NCBI GenBank assembly: GCA_945860745.1
Contig: CAMASH010000021.1
Location: 1-47,923 of the forward strand
DNA: 47,923 nt
Source of the DNA: Chthoniobacter flavus
GTDB taxonomy: Bacteria; Verrucomicrobiota; Verrucomicrobiia; Chthoniobacterales; Terrimicrobiaceae
Direction of reading: 5' to 3'
In this document: in pieces, positions 6,937-14,981 of the stretch
How positions within the stretch are numbered: the stretch's first letter is position 1
How the letters are laid out: every line of letters begins with the position of its first letter
Made by a program: the position numbers and the translations under genes
Notes under the pieces: generated by a model
What the model was told of the DNA's origin: nothing
Databases searched by the model: none
What the model saw: the letters and a program-made list of their open reading frames with translations, nothing else

Positions 6937-8525
6937 GCGGCCGACTGCTGTTCGCCGCGGGCGGACGCGGCCGACGACTCCTTCTCCTCGCGTTTCGAGG
7001 GATAAGCGATGCGCGCGTGCAGCATGTTGACGAGGGAGAAACGGAAACTTTCGGAAACCTTGCGGATCTCCGCCATGGTCAGCGGGGCCTCGTCGAGTTG
7101 ATGGCTGGCGATGCGGTCATCGACGAGGCCATTGATCAAATCCTCAATGCGCTGCGGGGTGGGCCGCTCCATGGAGCGCGAGGCGCTCTCGACGGCGTCG
7201 GCCAGACTGATGATGGCGGCTTCCTTGGTCTGGGGCGGGGGACCGGGGTAGCGGAAACTTTCTTCGCGGACTTCGGGAATATCCTCGGCGCGCATGTTCA
7301 TGATCTTGCCGCCAAGCCGGGCATCGTTCTGTTGCTGGAGGGCCCGTTGGTGAAAATATCCGACCAGAGAAGTGCCGTGATGTTGTTTGATCCCATCGAC
7401 GATCTCGGCGTTGAGTTTGTTTTTCAGCGCCAGATCCACGCCTTCCTTCACATGAGCGATAATGATGAGCGCGCTCATGGTGGGGGTGAGTTCGTCATGG
7501 AGATTCTGGCCGGGACGGATGTTTTCGGTGAAATATTCCGGTTTCACCAGCTTGCCGATGTCGTGGAAATAGGCGCAGACGCGGCTCATGGTGGGATTGG
7601 CCCCGACGGCCTCGGCGGCGGCCTCGGAGAGGTTGGCCACGGCCAGACTGTGATGGTAGGTGCCGGGCGCCTCCAGGCTCAGACGCTTGAGCAACGGGTG
7701 GTTCATGTCGGACATTTCCAGCCAGGAGATGTCGGTCGTAATGCGGAAAAGATTTTCCAGGATGGGCAGGATGCCGCTGACCAGGATGGCCGTGCCGAAG
7801 CCGGTGGCGATGGCGGCCAGGCTTTGATAGCCGATCATTTTCCAATCGGTCAGCCCGATCGATTCCAGCACGACCGGCCCGATCTGGCCAAACGCGGCCG
7901 CCAGGATCCAGGTGGCGATGCCCACATAGACGCCCGCCCGGATGAGGCGGCTGCGGCGGCGCACCTGGATGGTGACATAGACGGCGATGAAGCCGGTGAT
8001 GAGGGAAATGACGAGGAAGATCGGGTCGATGCGGCCGACCAGAAGCGCACCCCACAAACTGGAGAAGACCGCAGCGTAAAGTCCGTGATTTTTTCCCAGC
8101 AGAACCGAAAGCACCAGGGGGGCAAAGGCGTAGGGAACGAGGAGGGGGACGAGTTGCAGATCAATGCGGCCCATGGCGGCCTGGGCCAGGACAATCTTGA
8201 TGGCGGCGAGTTGGATGAGCAGCACGCCGAAAACGAGGGTGAGCCGCGAATTAGAGCGCAGGGTGTCGGGGTGATTAATCCAAAGCTGGGCCACGGCCGT
8301 GACAAAAATCAGCAGGCAGAGGAGAAACTTCTTGGCCGGTTCCTCCTGATGGCCGGTGAAAATCAAGAGGGCCAGGCCGCCGACGAAGGCGGCCAGAATG
8401 AGGACGCGAATCGGCCAGCCGCATTCGAGGGCTTCAGTCAGGTCGCTCTCGGTGACGGTGCGGCGGGTTTTCCCGCAGGCCATGCCCTTTTCGACCAAGC
8501 GACGGCGTTGGAAGAAATTCCACAT
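6933..8525 (-). CDS. 7TM-HD family membrane phosphohydrolase (PgpH-like), lacking the large extracellular domain
   Basis: The 530-aa protein has about seven hydrophobic segments between residues ~40 and 265 and then a cytoplasmic HD domain. In the HD domain, EAPGTYHHSLAVANL gives the first His, AYFHDIGKLVKPEYF the HD pair and IKQHHG a later His. PgpH-type enzymes of this architecture hydrolyse cyclic di-AMP to pApA. Typical family members are 700-850 aa because of an N-terminal 7TMR-HDED extracellular sensor; here only a short N-terminus precedes the membrane part, so that sensor is missing. The C-terminus is charged and low-complexity. Position between phoH and ybeY is classical. Substrate is inferred. 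Confidence 0.88.
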   Translation of the reverse strand: MWNFFQRRRLVEKGMACGKTRRTVTESDLTEALECGWPIRVLILAAFVGGLALLIFTGHQEEPAKKFLLCLLIFVTAVAQLWINHPDTLRSNSRLTLVFGVLLIQLAAIKIVLAQAAMGRIDLQLVPLLVPYAFAPLVLSVLLGKNHGLYAAVFSSLWGALLVGRIDPIFLVISLITGFIAVYVTIQVRRRSRLIRAGVYVGIATWILAAAFGQIGPVVLESIGLTDWKMIGYQSLAAIATGFGTAILVSGILPILENLFRITTDISWLEMSDMNHPLLKRLSLEAPGTYHHSLAVANLSEAAAEAVGANPTMSRVCAYFHDIGKLVKPEYFTENIRPGQNLHDELTPTMSALIIIAHVKEGVDLALKNKLNAEIVDGIKQHHGTSLVGYFHQRALQQQNDARLGGKIMNMRAEDIPEVREESFRYPGPPPQTKEAAIISLADAVESASRSMERPTPQRIEDLINGLVDDRIASHQLDEAPLTMAEIRKVSESFRFSLVNMLHARIAYPSKREEKESSAASARGEQQSAA

Positions 8526-8548
8526 TGGTTCAGAAGAATACCATAACG

Positions 8549-9532
8549 TTAAAAGCGGCTCTCCTGCAACCCGCGATGTTCCCGGTACGCATGGATGATG
8601 GCCTGAACCAGCGGATGCCGGACGACATCGACCTCCTCGAAAAAGTGAAATCCGATGCCCTCGACGCCGTTCAGCGCCTCCACCGCCTCGATCAATCCGC
8701 TGCGTTTGTTGCGGGGAAGATCAATCTGGGTGCGGTCGCCGGTGACGACACATTTTGAGTCCGGCCCCAGCCGGGTGAGGAACATGAACATCTGTTCGGT
8801 GGTGGTGTTCTGCGCCTCGTCGAGAATGACGAAAGCCTGGCTGAGCGTGCGGCCGCGCATATAGGCCAGCGGGGCGATCTCGATCACGCCGCGATCCATG
8901 AATTTCTGGATCTCCTCGAGGTCGAGCATGTCGTAGAGCGCATCGTAGAGAGGGCGCAGGTAGGGGAGGATTTTTTCCTGCAGGTCGCCGGGCAGAAAAC
9001 CAAGGGCCTCGCCGGCCTCGACCGCCGGGCGGGTCAGCACGATGCGGCTGACTTTTTCCTGCTTGAGGGCGGAAACCGCCATGGCCATGGCCAGATAGGT
9101 CTTGCCCGTGCCGGCCGGGCCCACGCCAAAGGTGATGTCGCGGGTCTGGATCGAACGCAGGTAGGCTTTCTGGCCTTCCGTCTTGGGCACGATGGGCGGC
9201 CTGCGGGAAGAGGTCTGGATGCGGAGTTCGAGCAGACGGCCGAGATCGTCGCCGCCATTTTCCCCCGCGGCATGCAAGGCGTAATGAAATTCGTGGCGGC
9301 GGATGGGAACGCCGGTCTTGCGGGCGGCGTCGAGCTGGGCAAAAACCTTGCGCGCGCGGGTCACCCCGTCAGCCTCCCCCTCGATGCGCAGCCAGCCGTC
9401 GCGCGAGGTGACCCGCACGTCTAGGGCGGCCTCAAGTTCGCGCAACAATTTGTCCTCTCCGCCGTAGAGGGCCTGCACGGCGCGGGCATTCTCGAACTCC
9501 AGGGTGAGCGTCTCGGAGTTACTTGTAGCCAT
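8549..9532 (-). CDS. phoH: PhoH-family ATPase (PhoH-like)
   Basis: 327 aa, cytoplasmic. An N-terminal KH-like region (residues ~5-75) is followed by the PhoH P-loop NTPase. The Walker A is GPAGTGKTYLAMAMAV, the conserved LTRPAVEAGEALGFLPGD follows, the Walker B is FVILDEAQNTT, and the sensor is VVTGDRTQIDLP. PhoH-like proteins are implicated in RNA metabolism and are often encoded beside YbeY and PgpH, as here. Start at 9532 (MATSNSETLTLEF) gives the usual family length; longer in-frame starts run into the upstream gene. It overlaps the end of that gene by 14 bases. Confidence 0.93.
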   Translation of the reverse strand: MATSNSETLTLEFENARAVQALYGGEDKLLRELEAALDVRVTSRDGWLRIEGEADGVTRARKVFAQLDAARKTGVPIRRHEFHYALHAAGENGGDDLGRLLELRIQTSSRRPPIVPKTEGQKAYLRSIQTRDITFGVGPAGTGKTYLAMAMAVSALKQEKVSRIVLTRPAVEAGEALGFLPGDLQEKILPYLRPLYDALYDMLDLEEIQKFMDRGVIEIAPLAYMRGRTLSQAFVILDEAQNTTTEQMFMFLTRLGPDSKCVVTGDRTQIDLPRNKRSGLIEAVEALNGVEGIGFHFFEEVDVVRHPLVQAIIHAYREHRGLQESRF

Positions 9533-9944
9533 AGACGAGCGCCCAATTGGAACGCTCCTGCGGGGACTTTTCCACCGTGACAATGGCATAGAACGTCCCC
9601 GTCTTTGCCGGGATAATCTTGGCGCCGGCGAAACGGCCTTTGACCCAGAAGTCGCTCTCGGCCAATTTGCCCGCCGCATCATAAATATGCACCGTCACAA
9701 CCGCCCCGCGGGTGTCGGTCCCGGTCCAGAACCAATATTCGTTGCCTTTGAAAAGCTGGGCCGTGACGGCTTTTTGGTCTTTGACCCCGAGGTCGCCACC
9801 CCAGGCGTCCTCACGGACGGTGAAGCCTTGTTTCACATAGGGTGAGGCCGCCTCCTGGGCGAAGGAAAGCGCGTCGTCCACGGAGGCCAGAGCCACGGGG
9901 AGAAGGGCGAGGACCGCGAGCAGGAGCAGGATCGTTTTTTTCAC
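9519..9944 (-). CDS. Small exported protein of unknown function
   Basis: 141 aa beginning with a clear Sec signal peptide (MKK, then a Leu/Ala-rich core ending ALASV near residue 20). The mature ~120 residues are predicted beta-rich, with aromatic residues (YWFWTG, SDFWVKG) and no cysteine pair. The pattern of short strands (VTVHIYDAAGKLAES, GTFYAIVTVEKS) suggests a small beta-sandwich. I do not recognise the family. It starts 3 bases after the upstream exported protein gene and overlaps phoH, so it belongs to the same operon. Confidence 0.72.
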   Translation of the reverse strand: MKKTILLLLAVLALLPVALASVDDALSFAQEAASPYVKQGFTVREDAWGGDLGVKDQKAVTAQLFKGNEYWFWTGTDTRGAVVTVHIYDAAGKLAESDFWVKGRFAGAKIIPAKTGTFYAIVTVEKSPQERSNWALVYGYK

Positions 9945-9947
9945 AGC

Positions 9948-10745
9948 TTAATTCTCCTCCGCGGTGATGCTGGCCACGATTTCACTGGTCAGCTTGTGGA
10001 TCTTCTGGACGCTCGCCAAGGGAATGCCTTCCTTGGTGATGAGGGGGCGGATGTCGCGCAGGAGTTTTCGCACCTGGATGACCAGTTCCTCTTTCTTCAA
10101 CCGCGCGTTACGCATCTCGTCGATGCGGCGGCCGAAATAGTTGATCAGCTCCGGCTGGTTAAGCAGTTCCGCGCCGTCCGGGGTGTAATTTTTGCCCACG
10201 ATAGAGGTCAGCACCTCCGTGCCGCGAATCCAGCCGCCCAGACTCACCAGTTGGGCCAGGTCGTCGTCGCCAAGTTCCTCCATCGCGCCGCGGACATCCT
10301 GCAAGGCCCCGTCGAGTTCGGCCCGGGTGCCTTTCCAGTTTTTGGCATCGGCTTTCTCCGTGATACTCTTGCTGCGGGAAATGACGGCCTTGCGGACATT
10401 GATGGCATCCGCCAGGGTCAGGACCTCTTGGCCGATTTCTTTCACTTTCTCGGAGTCCTCGGCTTCGACCGCGACAAACCCGTCGGCAATGATGGTGCCC
10501 AGCAGGAGGGCGACCTGGGCTCGTTGGCCGGTGCTTTTTCCGAGATTCTCCCGCATCTCCGCTTTCCAGTTGGGAGAACCGAGCTTGTCGAGCACGTTGA
10601 AGATCTCGCTCGGCACCGGCACGAGAACGTCGTCCACGGCGGCCGCCGGGAATTTCGAGAGGTCAATCGTCTGCGGCGGCGCCTGCCCGGGGGCGTTCAC
10701 TAAGGCGAGTCCAAGAAGGACAACAGGAATCAAACGTGGCAGCAT
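9948..10745 (-). CDS. Exported helical protein of unknown function
   Basis: 265 aa with a Sec signal peptide (MLPRLIPVVLLGLALVNAPGQA). The rest is predicted almost wholly helical and charged, without membrane segments, so a periplasmic protein. No motif identifies a function. It is the first gene of the minus-strand operon that includes phoH, ybeY, clpS, recO and hldC, and diverges from hldA across 76 bases that must hold both promoters. I recall similar unnamed proteins from verrucomicrobial genomes but cannot assign a family. Confidence 0.75.
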   Translation of the reverse strand: MLPRLIPVVLLGLALVNAPGQAPPQTIDLSKFPAAAVDDVLVPVPSEIFNVLDKLGSPNWKAEMRENLGKSTGQRAQVALLLGTIIADGFVAVEAEDSEKVKEIGQEVLTLADAINVRKAVISRSKSITEKADAKNWKGTRAELDGALQDVRGAMEELGDDDLAQLVSLGGWIRGTEVLTSIVGKNYTPDGAELLNQPELINYFGRRIDEMRNARLKKEELVIQVRKLLRDIRPLITKEGIPLASVQKIHKLTSEIVASITAEEN

Positions 10746-10821
10746 GGGAAAAAAATTTAGCTTCGCGTGGGGCGGTGCCCCCTCTAATCGTCAGTAAGCC
10801 GTAAGGCCCACGCATCATGAG

Positions 10822-11826
10822 ATGAATCTTCAAAGAATACAACACCTTCTTGAACAGGCCGACAAGCAACGTCTGCTGGTCATTGGCGACGTCATGCTGG
10901 ACGAATTCGTCTGGGGAAAAGTCTCCCGCATCTCGCCCGAGGCCCCGGTTCCGGTCGTGGAGGTCCAGAGCGAATCGAGTTATCCCGGCGGAGCCGCCAA
11001 CGTCGCCCGCAATCTCCGCCCGTTCTGTAAGTCGGTGCAAATCAGCGGCGTGGTCGGCTGCGATTCGTACGCCACGCGGCTGAAAATGCTCCTGGGCGAG
11101 GAAGGCATCGCCACCGACGGACTGATCGAAACCCCGGAGATGCCGACCATCGTGAAAACCCGCATCATCGCCCGCCAGCAGCAGGTCGTGCGGGTGGACC
11201 GCGAGCGGCGCGTGGCGGTGTCCGCCTCCACCCTCGACGCCGCGTGCGCACGCGTCGCGGAACTGCTACCCGGGGTGGACGGGGTGATCTTCGAGGACTA
11301 CGGCAAGGGGTTCCTCTCCCAGGATTTCGTGGATCGGGTCAGCGACCTGGCCATCCCGTCGCACAAAATCATCACGGCCGACCCCAACCCCGGCAACCCG
11401 CTCCATTGGAAAGGCATCACCACCCTCAAGCCCAACCGCTCCGAGGCTTTCGCCATGGCCGGACGCACGGACCGCGGGGCGGCGGAAGATCCCCTGGCCG
11501 ACGCGCCTCTCCTGGAAATCGGACAATCCCTGCTCGAAAAGTTCCGCATTCCCTCTCTCCTTGTCACCCTCGGCGAGCACGGCATCATCCTCTTCGACCG
11601 CGGCCAGCCGCCCTACCACACCCCCACCCGCGCACAGGAAGTCTTCGACGTTTCCGGCGCCGGCGACACCACCATCGCGCTTTTCACCCTGGCCCTCTGC
11701 GCCGGGGCCACTTTGCAGGAAGCCGCCGAAATCGCCAATCACGCCGCCGGCGTTGTCGTCGGCAAACTGGGCACCGCCACGCTGAATTCCACGGAACTGA
11801 TCGAAAGCTTCCAAAACCATGCCTGA
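10822..11826 (+). CDS. hldA: D-glycero-beta-D-manno-heptose-7-phosphate kinase (HldE N-terminal type)
   Basis: A 334-aa PfkB/ribokinase-fold enzyme that phosphorylates heptose-7-phosphate at C1 in ADP-heptose synthesis. LLVIGDVMLDEFVWGKVSRISPEAPVPVV (residues ~17-45) and YPGGAANVARNL (~54-65) are the substrate-binding signatures. DVSGAGDTTIALFTLAL (~275-291) is the PfkB C-terminal motif with the catalytic Asp and anion hole. The adenylyltransferase half found in fused HldE is absent and is supplied by hldC elsewhere in the window. It overlaps gmhB by 8 bases and leads the hldA-gmhB-kdsB operon. Confidence 0.93.
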   Translation: MNLQRIQHLLEQADKQRLLVIGDVMLDEFVWGKVSRISPEAPVPVVEVQSESSYPGGAANVARNLRPFCKSVQISGVVGCDSYATRLKMLLGEEGIATDGLIETPEMPTIVKTRIIARQQQVVRVDRERRVAVSASTLDAACARVAELLPGVDGVIFEDYGKGFLSQDFVDRVSDLAIPSHKIITADPNPGNPLHWKGITTLKPNRSEAFAMAGRTDRGAAEDPLADAPLLEIGQSLLEKFRIPSLLVTLGEHGIILFDRGQPPYHTPTRAQEVFDVSGAGDTTIALFTLALCAGATLQEAAEIANHAAGVVVGKLGTATLNSTELIESFQNHA

Positions 11827-12388
11827 GAGCCCACGGAAGGCGGGCGGCCAGGATGACCACCCTCCGATAGCCCGCGCCGTCTTTTTCGACCGCGACGGCA
11901 CCTTGATGCACGAGGAGGACTACTGCTCTGAGCCCGCCCGCGTCCGCGCCATTCCCGGTGCGGGCGAAGCCCTGGCCTCGCTCCGCCATCACGGCTGGCT
12001 GAATATCATCATCACCAACCAAAGCGGCATCGGACGCGGCTATTTCACCGGGTCCGACTACGAAGCCGTCAACGCTGAACTCTCCCGCCAGCTCGGCGGC
12101 GGCATCGATGCCGCCTACCACTGCGCCGACCATCCCGACATCCCCACCCCGCGCCGCAAGCCCGGCACCGGCATGATCGAGGAGGCCATCCGCGACCACC
12201 AGATCGACCCGAAAAGATCCTGGTTCATCGGCGACAAGGACATCGACATCGCCAGCGGACGCGCCGCCGGCTGCCGGACCATTCTGGTCCTGACTGGCTA
12301 CGGCGAAAAACACCGCAACTGCGGAGCCGATTTCGTCGTCCCCGACGTCACCGCCGCCATCAGCACGATCCTGGCCGATGACTCCTGA
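11819..12388 (+). CDS. gmhB: D-glycero-D-manno-heptose 1,7-bisphosphate 7-phosphatase
   Basis: A 189-aa HAD-superfamily phosphatase that removes the C7 phosphate between the HldA and HldC steps. FFDRDGTLMHE (residues ~22-32) is motif I with both Asp residues, ITNQSGIGRG is motif II, RRKPGTGM supplies the Lys, and IGDKDIDI is the acidic motif. The zinc loop of E. coli GmhB, with its Cys-x-His and Cys-x-Cys pairs, is shortened here to HCADHPDIPTP with one Cys, so structural zinc binding is probably reduced or lost. The gene lies between hldA (8-base overlap) and kdsB (3-base gap). Confidence 0.92.
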   Translation: MPESPRKAGGQDDHPPIARAVFFDRDGTLMHEEDYCSEPARVRAIPGAGEALASLRHHGWLNIIITNQSGIGRGYFTGSDYEAVNAELSRQLGGGIDAAYHCADHPDIPTPRRKPGTGMIEEAIRDHQIDPKRSWFIGDKDIDIASGRAAGCRTILVLTGYGEKHRNCGADFVVPDVTAAISTILADDS

Positions 12389-12391
12389 CCA

Positions 12392-13150
12392 ATGACCACT
12401 CAAGCCATCGCCATCATCCCGGCCCGCTGGGCCTCCACCCGGTTTCCCGGAAAACCCCTCCATCCCATCCTCGGCAAGCCTCTCGTCCAACACGTCTGGG
12501 AACGCTGCCTGAAAGCAAAAACCATCGCTCAAGTCATCGTCGCCACCGACGACATGCGCATCGCCGAGGCCGCCTTTGCTTTCGGCGCGGAAGTCGCCCT
12601 CACCTCGCCCAAGCACCCCAGCGGCACCGACCGCCTGGCCGAGGTCGCCACCCCTCTGCGCGGCGTGAAACACATCATCAACGTCCAGGGCGACGAACCC
12701 GCCGTCGATCCGCGTCTGATCGACCGCCTCGTCCGCACCCTGCAAAAAAATCCCAAACTCGAAATGGTCACCGCCGCCTGTCCCTTCGAAAACGAGGCCG
12801 ACTTCCTCAACCCGAACAATGTCAAAGCCGTCACCGCCCCCGATGGACGCGCCCTCTATTTCTCCCGCAGCCCGATTCCGTTCGAGAGAGACAGAAAGCA
12901 ATCCTCTCAACTCTCAACTCGCAACCCTCAACCCTTGTGGCACCTCGGCATTTATGGATACCGCCGTGATTTCCTGCTGCAATTCGTCCGCTGGAAACCC
13001 ACCCCGCTCGAACAAACCGAGAAACTCGAGCAACTCCGCGCCCTCGAACACGGCGCCACCATTCAGGTTCTGCGCACAAAAAATCACAGCGTCGGCGTGG
13101 ACGTTCCCGCCGACATCCCCCGGGCCGTGGCTGCGCTGGCAAAAAAGTAG
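12392..13150 (+). CDS. kdsB: 3-deoxy-manno-octulosonate cytidylyltransferase (CMP-KDO synthetase)
   Basis: KdsB activates KDO with CTP for LPS assembly. The 252-aa product shows IIPARWASTRFPGKPL (residues ~8-23), VIVATDD, PSGTDRLAEV, INVQGDEP and ALYFSRSPIPFERD, all family signatures. LGIYGYRRDFLLQF is the usual HIGIYAYRRxFL. Between FERD and the last motif is an unusual 15-residue stretch (KQSSQLSTRNPQP) encoded by a CTCAACT-type micro-repeat (12904-12935) that appears to be an in-frame insertion. It is the last gene of the heptose/KDO operon. Confidence 0.94.
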   Translation: MTTQAIAIIPARWASTRFPGKPLHPILGKPLVQHVWERCLKAKTIAQVIVATDDMRIAEAAFAFGAEVALTSPKHPSGTDRLAEVATPLRGVKHIINVQGDEPAVDPRLIDRLVRTLQKNPKLEMVTAACPFENEADFLNPNNVKAVTAPDGRALYFSRSPIPFERDRKQSSQLSTRNPQPLWHLGIYGYRRDFLLQFVRWKPTPLEQTEKLEQLRALEHGATIQVLRTKNHSVGVDVPADIPRAVAALAKK

Positions 13151-13206
13151 CGTAGCCGCGTTCGTAAGAAGGTGGCCGGGATCCCTCACCACACTCAAGC
13201 GCCCGC

Positions 13207-13728
13207 CTATTCCGGCGGCGTCCGCCCCTCGGACTCAAACCACTTCCGCAGGAAAAACAAATCCGGGGCGTCCTTCTCCCGGCGGGTGTGGATTTTCATC
13301 CGCCACAAAAGTTCCGGCGAGGCGAAGGGAATGCTCACGCCGTCCAGAATGTGCACGACCACGCTTTTCGCCGCTTCCGCATAGGCAATGCCCGAGGCTT
13401 TCGCCATCAGATCAACCACAATTTCGTCGGCAACGCGCACAACAGGAAATTTGGAAACCTCACCCGGATCGAGTTCTTTGACCGCCTGGTCGGGCAGGCT
13501 TTCCAAGGCTTTGAAGACTTTGGCTTCGTTCTCAAAGGAGGCATCAATGACCAGATCAATATCTCCCGTCGTGCGGGGATAACCCGCTTGCATGATCGCC
13601 AGCCCGCCCACCACAACATATTTCGCATCAAGCCGGTTGAGTTCGCGGCACAACTCCACCAAATCTCTGCGCTCGGGCGCACGGGAAACTAACCCTTCCG
13701 GCTCTTGGTCAGATGCATCATCAGCCAT
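13207..13728 (-). CDS. Nucleotidyltransferase (MNT/AbiEii-like) of a putative two-gene module
   Basis: 173 aa with the minimal nucleotidyltransferase signature: VVGGLAIMQAGYPRTTGDIDLVID (residues ~39-62), that is GG followed by D-x-D, and a third acidic residue in the IVVDLMAK strand. Such proteins, often named DUF6036 or AbiEii-like, commonly occur in toxin-antitoxin-like pairs. Here it follows a small gene on the same strand that overlaps its start by 40 bases. It is convergent with kdsB. The target of nucleotidyl transfer is unknown. Start 13728 is the only upstream ATG; the conserved domain begins about 25 residues later. Confidence 0.78.
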   Translation of the reverse strand: MADDASDQEPEGLVSRAPERRDLVELCRELNRLDAKYVVVGGLAIMQAGYPRTTGDIDLVIDASFENEAKVFKALESLPDQAVKELDPGEVSKFPVVRVADEIVVDLMAKASGIAYAEAAKSVVVHILDGVSIPFASPELLWRMKIHTRREKDAPDLFFLRKWFESEGRTPPE

Positions 13729-13937
13729 TCGTCAGCCTCTTCATGCGTGTGAAAACGATAAACTCCCTTGGGAAAGGGAAGGCGAATTATCTCATTGAGC
13801 GTCTTTTGCAAATTCAGTCCATAACCAAGGGAATCCTTGGGTGCGGCGCGCCGTCCCACCGTTTTTCCCACGGGATCGTCCAGATTGATGATCGGCTCCA
13901 CGGAAGGCACGCTACCATCGGCGAAAAAGAGCCGCAA
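13689..13937 (-). CDS. Small partner protein of the nucleotidyltransferase
   Basis: 82 aa, soluble. The C-terminal half (LNEIIRLPFPKGVYRFHTHEEADEWLMMHL) has the pattern LPFPxGVYRFxTxEEADxW that I associate with small proteins encoded just before AbiEii-like nucleotidyltransferases. The 40-base overlap with the next gene supports translational coupling. It may act as an antitoxin or regulator; this is inference from gene order. Confidence 0.62.
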   Translation of the reverse strand: MRLFFADGSVPSVEPIINLDDPVGKTVGRRAAPKDSLGYGLNLQKTLNEIIRLPFPKGVYRFHTHEEADEWLMMHLTKSRKG

Positions 13938-13996
13938 GGACGGTTTGACACGCGTTCCCGCTTTGGCAGACTTTGCTATCCAGGCAGTCTGTCCCC

Positions 13997-14806
13997 ATGC
14001 AAATCACCGAACAGCAAATCCGATTCTTTGAGAACTTTGGCTACTTGAAGCTCCCCCGGGCCTTTCGCGAGGAACTGGAATGGATTCTTCCCGAGTTTGA
14101 GCAAGTCTTTGCCGATCGCCAGGTCGTTCACGATGGAAGCAAGCGCTCCTGCATCGTTCCCTTCATCGACCAGCGCGAGAGACTCTCCACCCTTTTGGAC
14201 CATCCCGTCATCGTAAGCGCGGCCACGGCGTTGATCGGCGGCGATTTCAACTATCTCGGCGGGGACGGTAACTATTATTCGGGCGATACCTCATGGCACA
14301 CCGATGGGTTTCACACCGTCGGCAAATATATCAAGATGGCTTTTTACCTCGACCCGGTTCGCGCCGCGACCGGCGCCCTGCGCGTGGTTCCCGGCTCCCA
14401 TCACACCGATACCAGGTGGGAAGGCCGTCATCCGGCCAAGGCGGAGGAATTGTATGGAATCCCTCAGCGCGAAATGCCCGCCCAGGTTCTCGAGACGGAT
14501 CCGGGCGATCTGCTGATTTTCAATCACAATATCATGCATGCCTCATTTGGCGGCAGCGGCTTCCGCCGCATGTTCACGCTGAACTTGTGCCGGCGCGCCG
14601 AAACCCCGGCGGAGATTGCGGACCTGGAAGACTATATTCACAGCGCCGCCCGTTTCTGGCTGGATCACACCCATTCGGAATTGATGCGCCACACCGCCGG
14701 TCCCGAACGGATGCGCCATTTGCAACAGGTCATTGACCACGAGAAGGCCTTGCCCGCCCTCGCCGCCAAGTGCCGCGCGACCATGGCGGAACCCGCCCGC
14801 GGTTAA
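13997..14806 (+). CDS. Phytanoyl-CoA dioxygenase (PhyH) family protein
   Basis: A 269-aa Fe(II)/2-oxoglutarate-dependent oxygenase of the PhyH family. SWHTDGFHT (residues ~100-108) provides the HxD iron ligands, GALRVVPGSHH is the conserved turn, and FNHNIMHASFGGSGFRRMFTL (~175-195) supplies the distal His and the Arg that binds 2-oxoglutarate. Length is typical. The start at 13997 (MQITEQQIRFFENFGYL) matches the usual N-terminus; an ATG at 13973 would add eight residues. It stands alone between the nucleotidyltransferase pair and a convergent gene, so the substrate cannot be predicted. Confidence 0.9.
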   Translation: MQITEQQIRFFENFGYLKLPRAFREELEWILPEFEQVFADRQVVHDGSKRSCIVPFIDQRERLSTLLDHPVIVSAATALIGGDFNYLGGDGNYYSGDTSWHTDGFHTVGKYIKMAFYLDPVRAATGALRVVPGSHHTDTRWEGRHPAKAEELYGIPQREMPAQVLETDPGDLLIFNHNIMHASFGGSGFRRMFTLNLCRRAETPAEIADLEDYIHSAARFWLDHTHSELMRHTAGPERMRHLQQVIDHEKALPALAAKCRATMAEPARG

Positions 14807-14877
14807 GCCTGAAAACCTGCTTAGGCCAGTTTTTTACAGAATCGCAGATAGCCGGTTGAAAGCAGCCCGCAGGGCGA

Positions 14878-14893
14878 TCCCGCCCAAGCGGGA
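14878..14893. terminator. Hairpin between convergent genes
   Basis: TCCCGC and GCGGGA arms (6 bp) around a CCAA loop lie in the 175-bp gap between the PhyH gene and the convergent mutarotase-like gene. There is no T-run, so terminator function is uncertain. Confidence 0.3.
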
Positions 14894-14981
14894 GAGGCAC
14901 CCAAGCTAAGGAAACAATGGCCCGCGACAATTCCTTCTTCGCTTTCTTCCTGACCTCCTGTGAGTGAAAGCCGTTTCCCGC

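Noticed and set aside
7017-8546. Long plus-strand open frame (509 aa) opposite the 7TM-HD gene
   Set aside because: Composition is a Gly/Asp/His-rich antisense shadow; the minus strand has clear membrane helices and HD motifs.
11684-12910. 408-aa minus-strand open frame
   Set aside because: Antisense to hldA, gmhB and kdsB.
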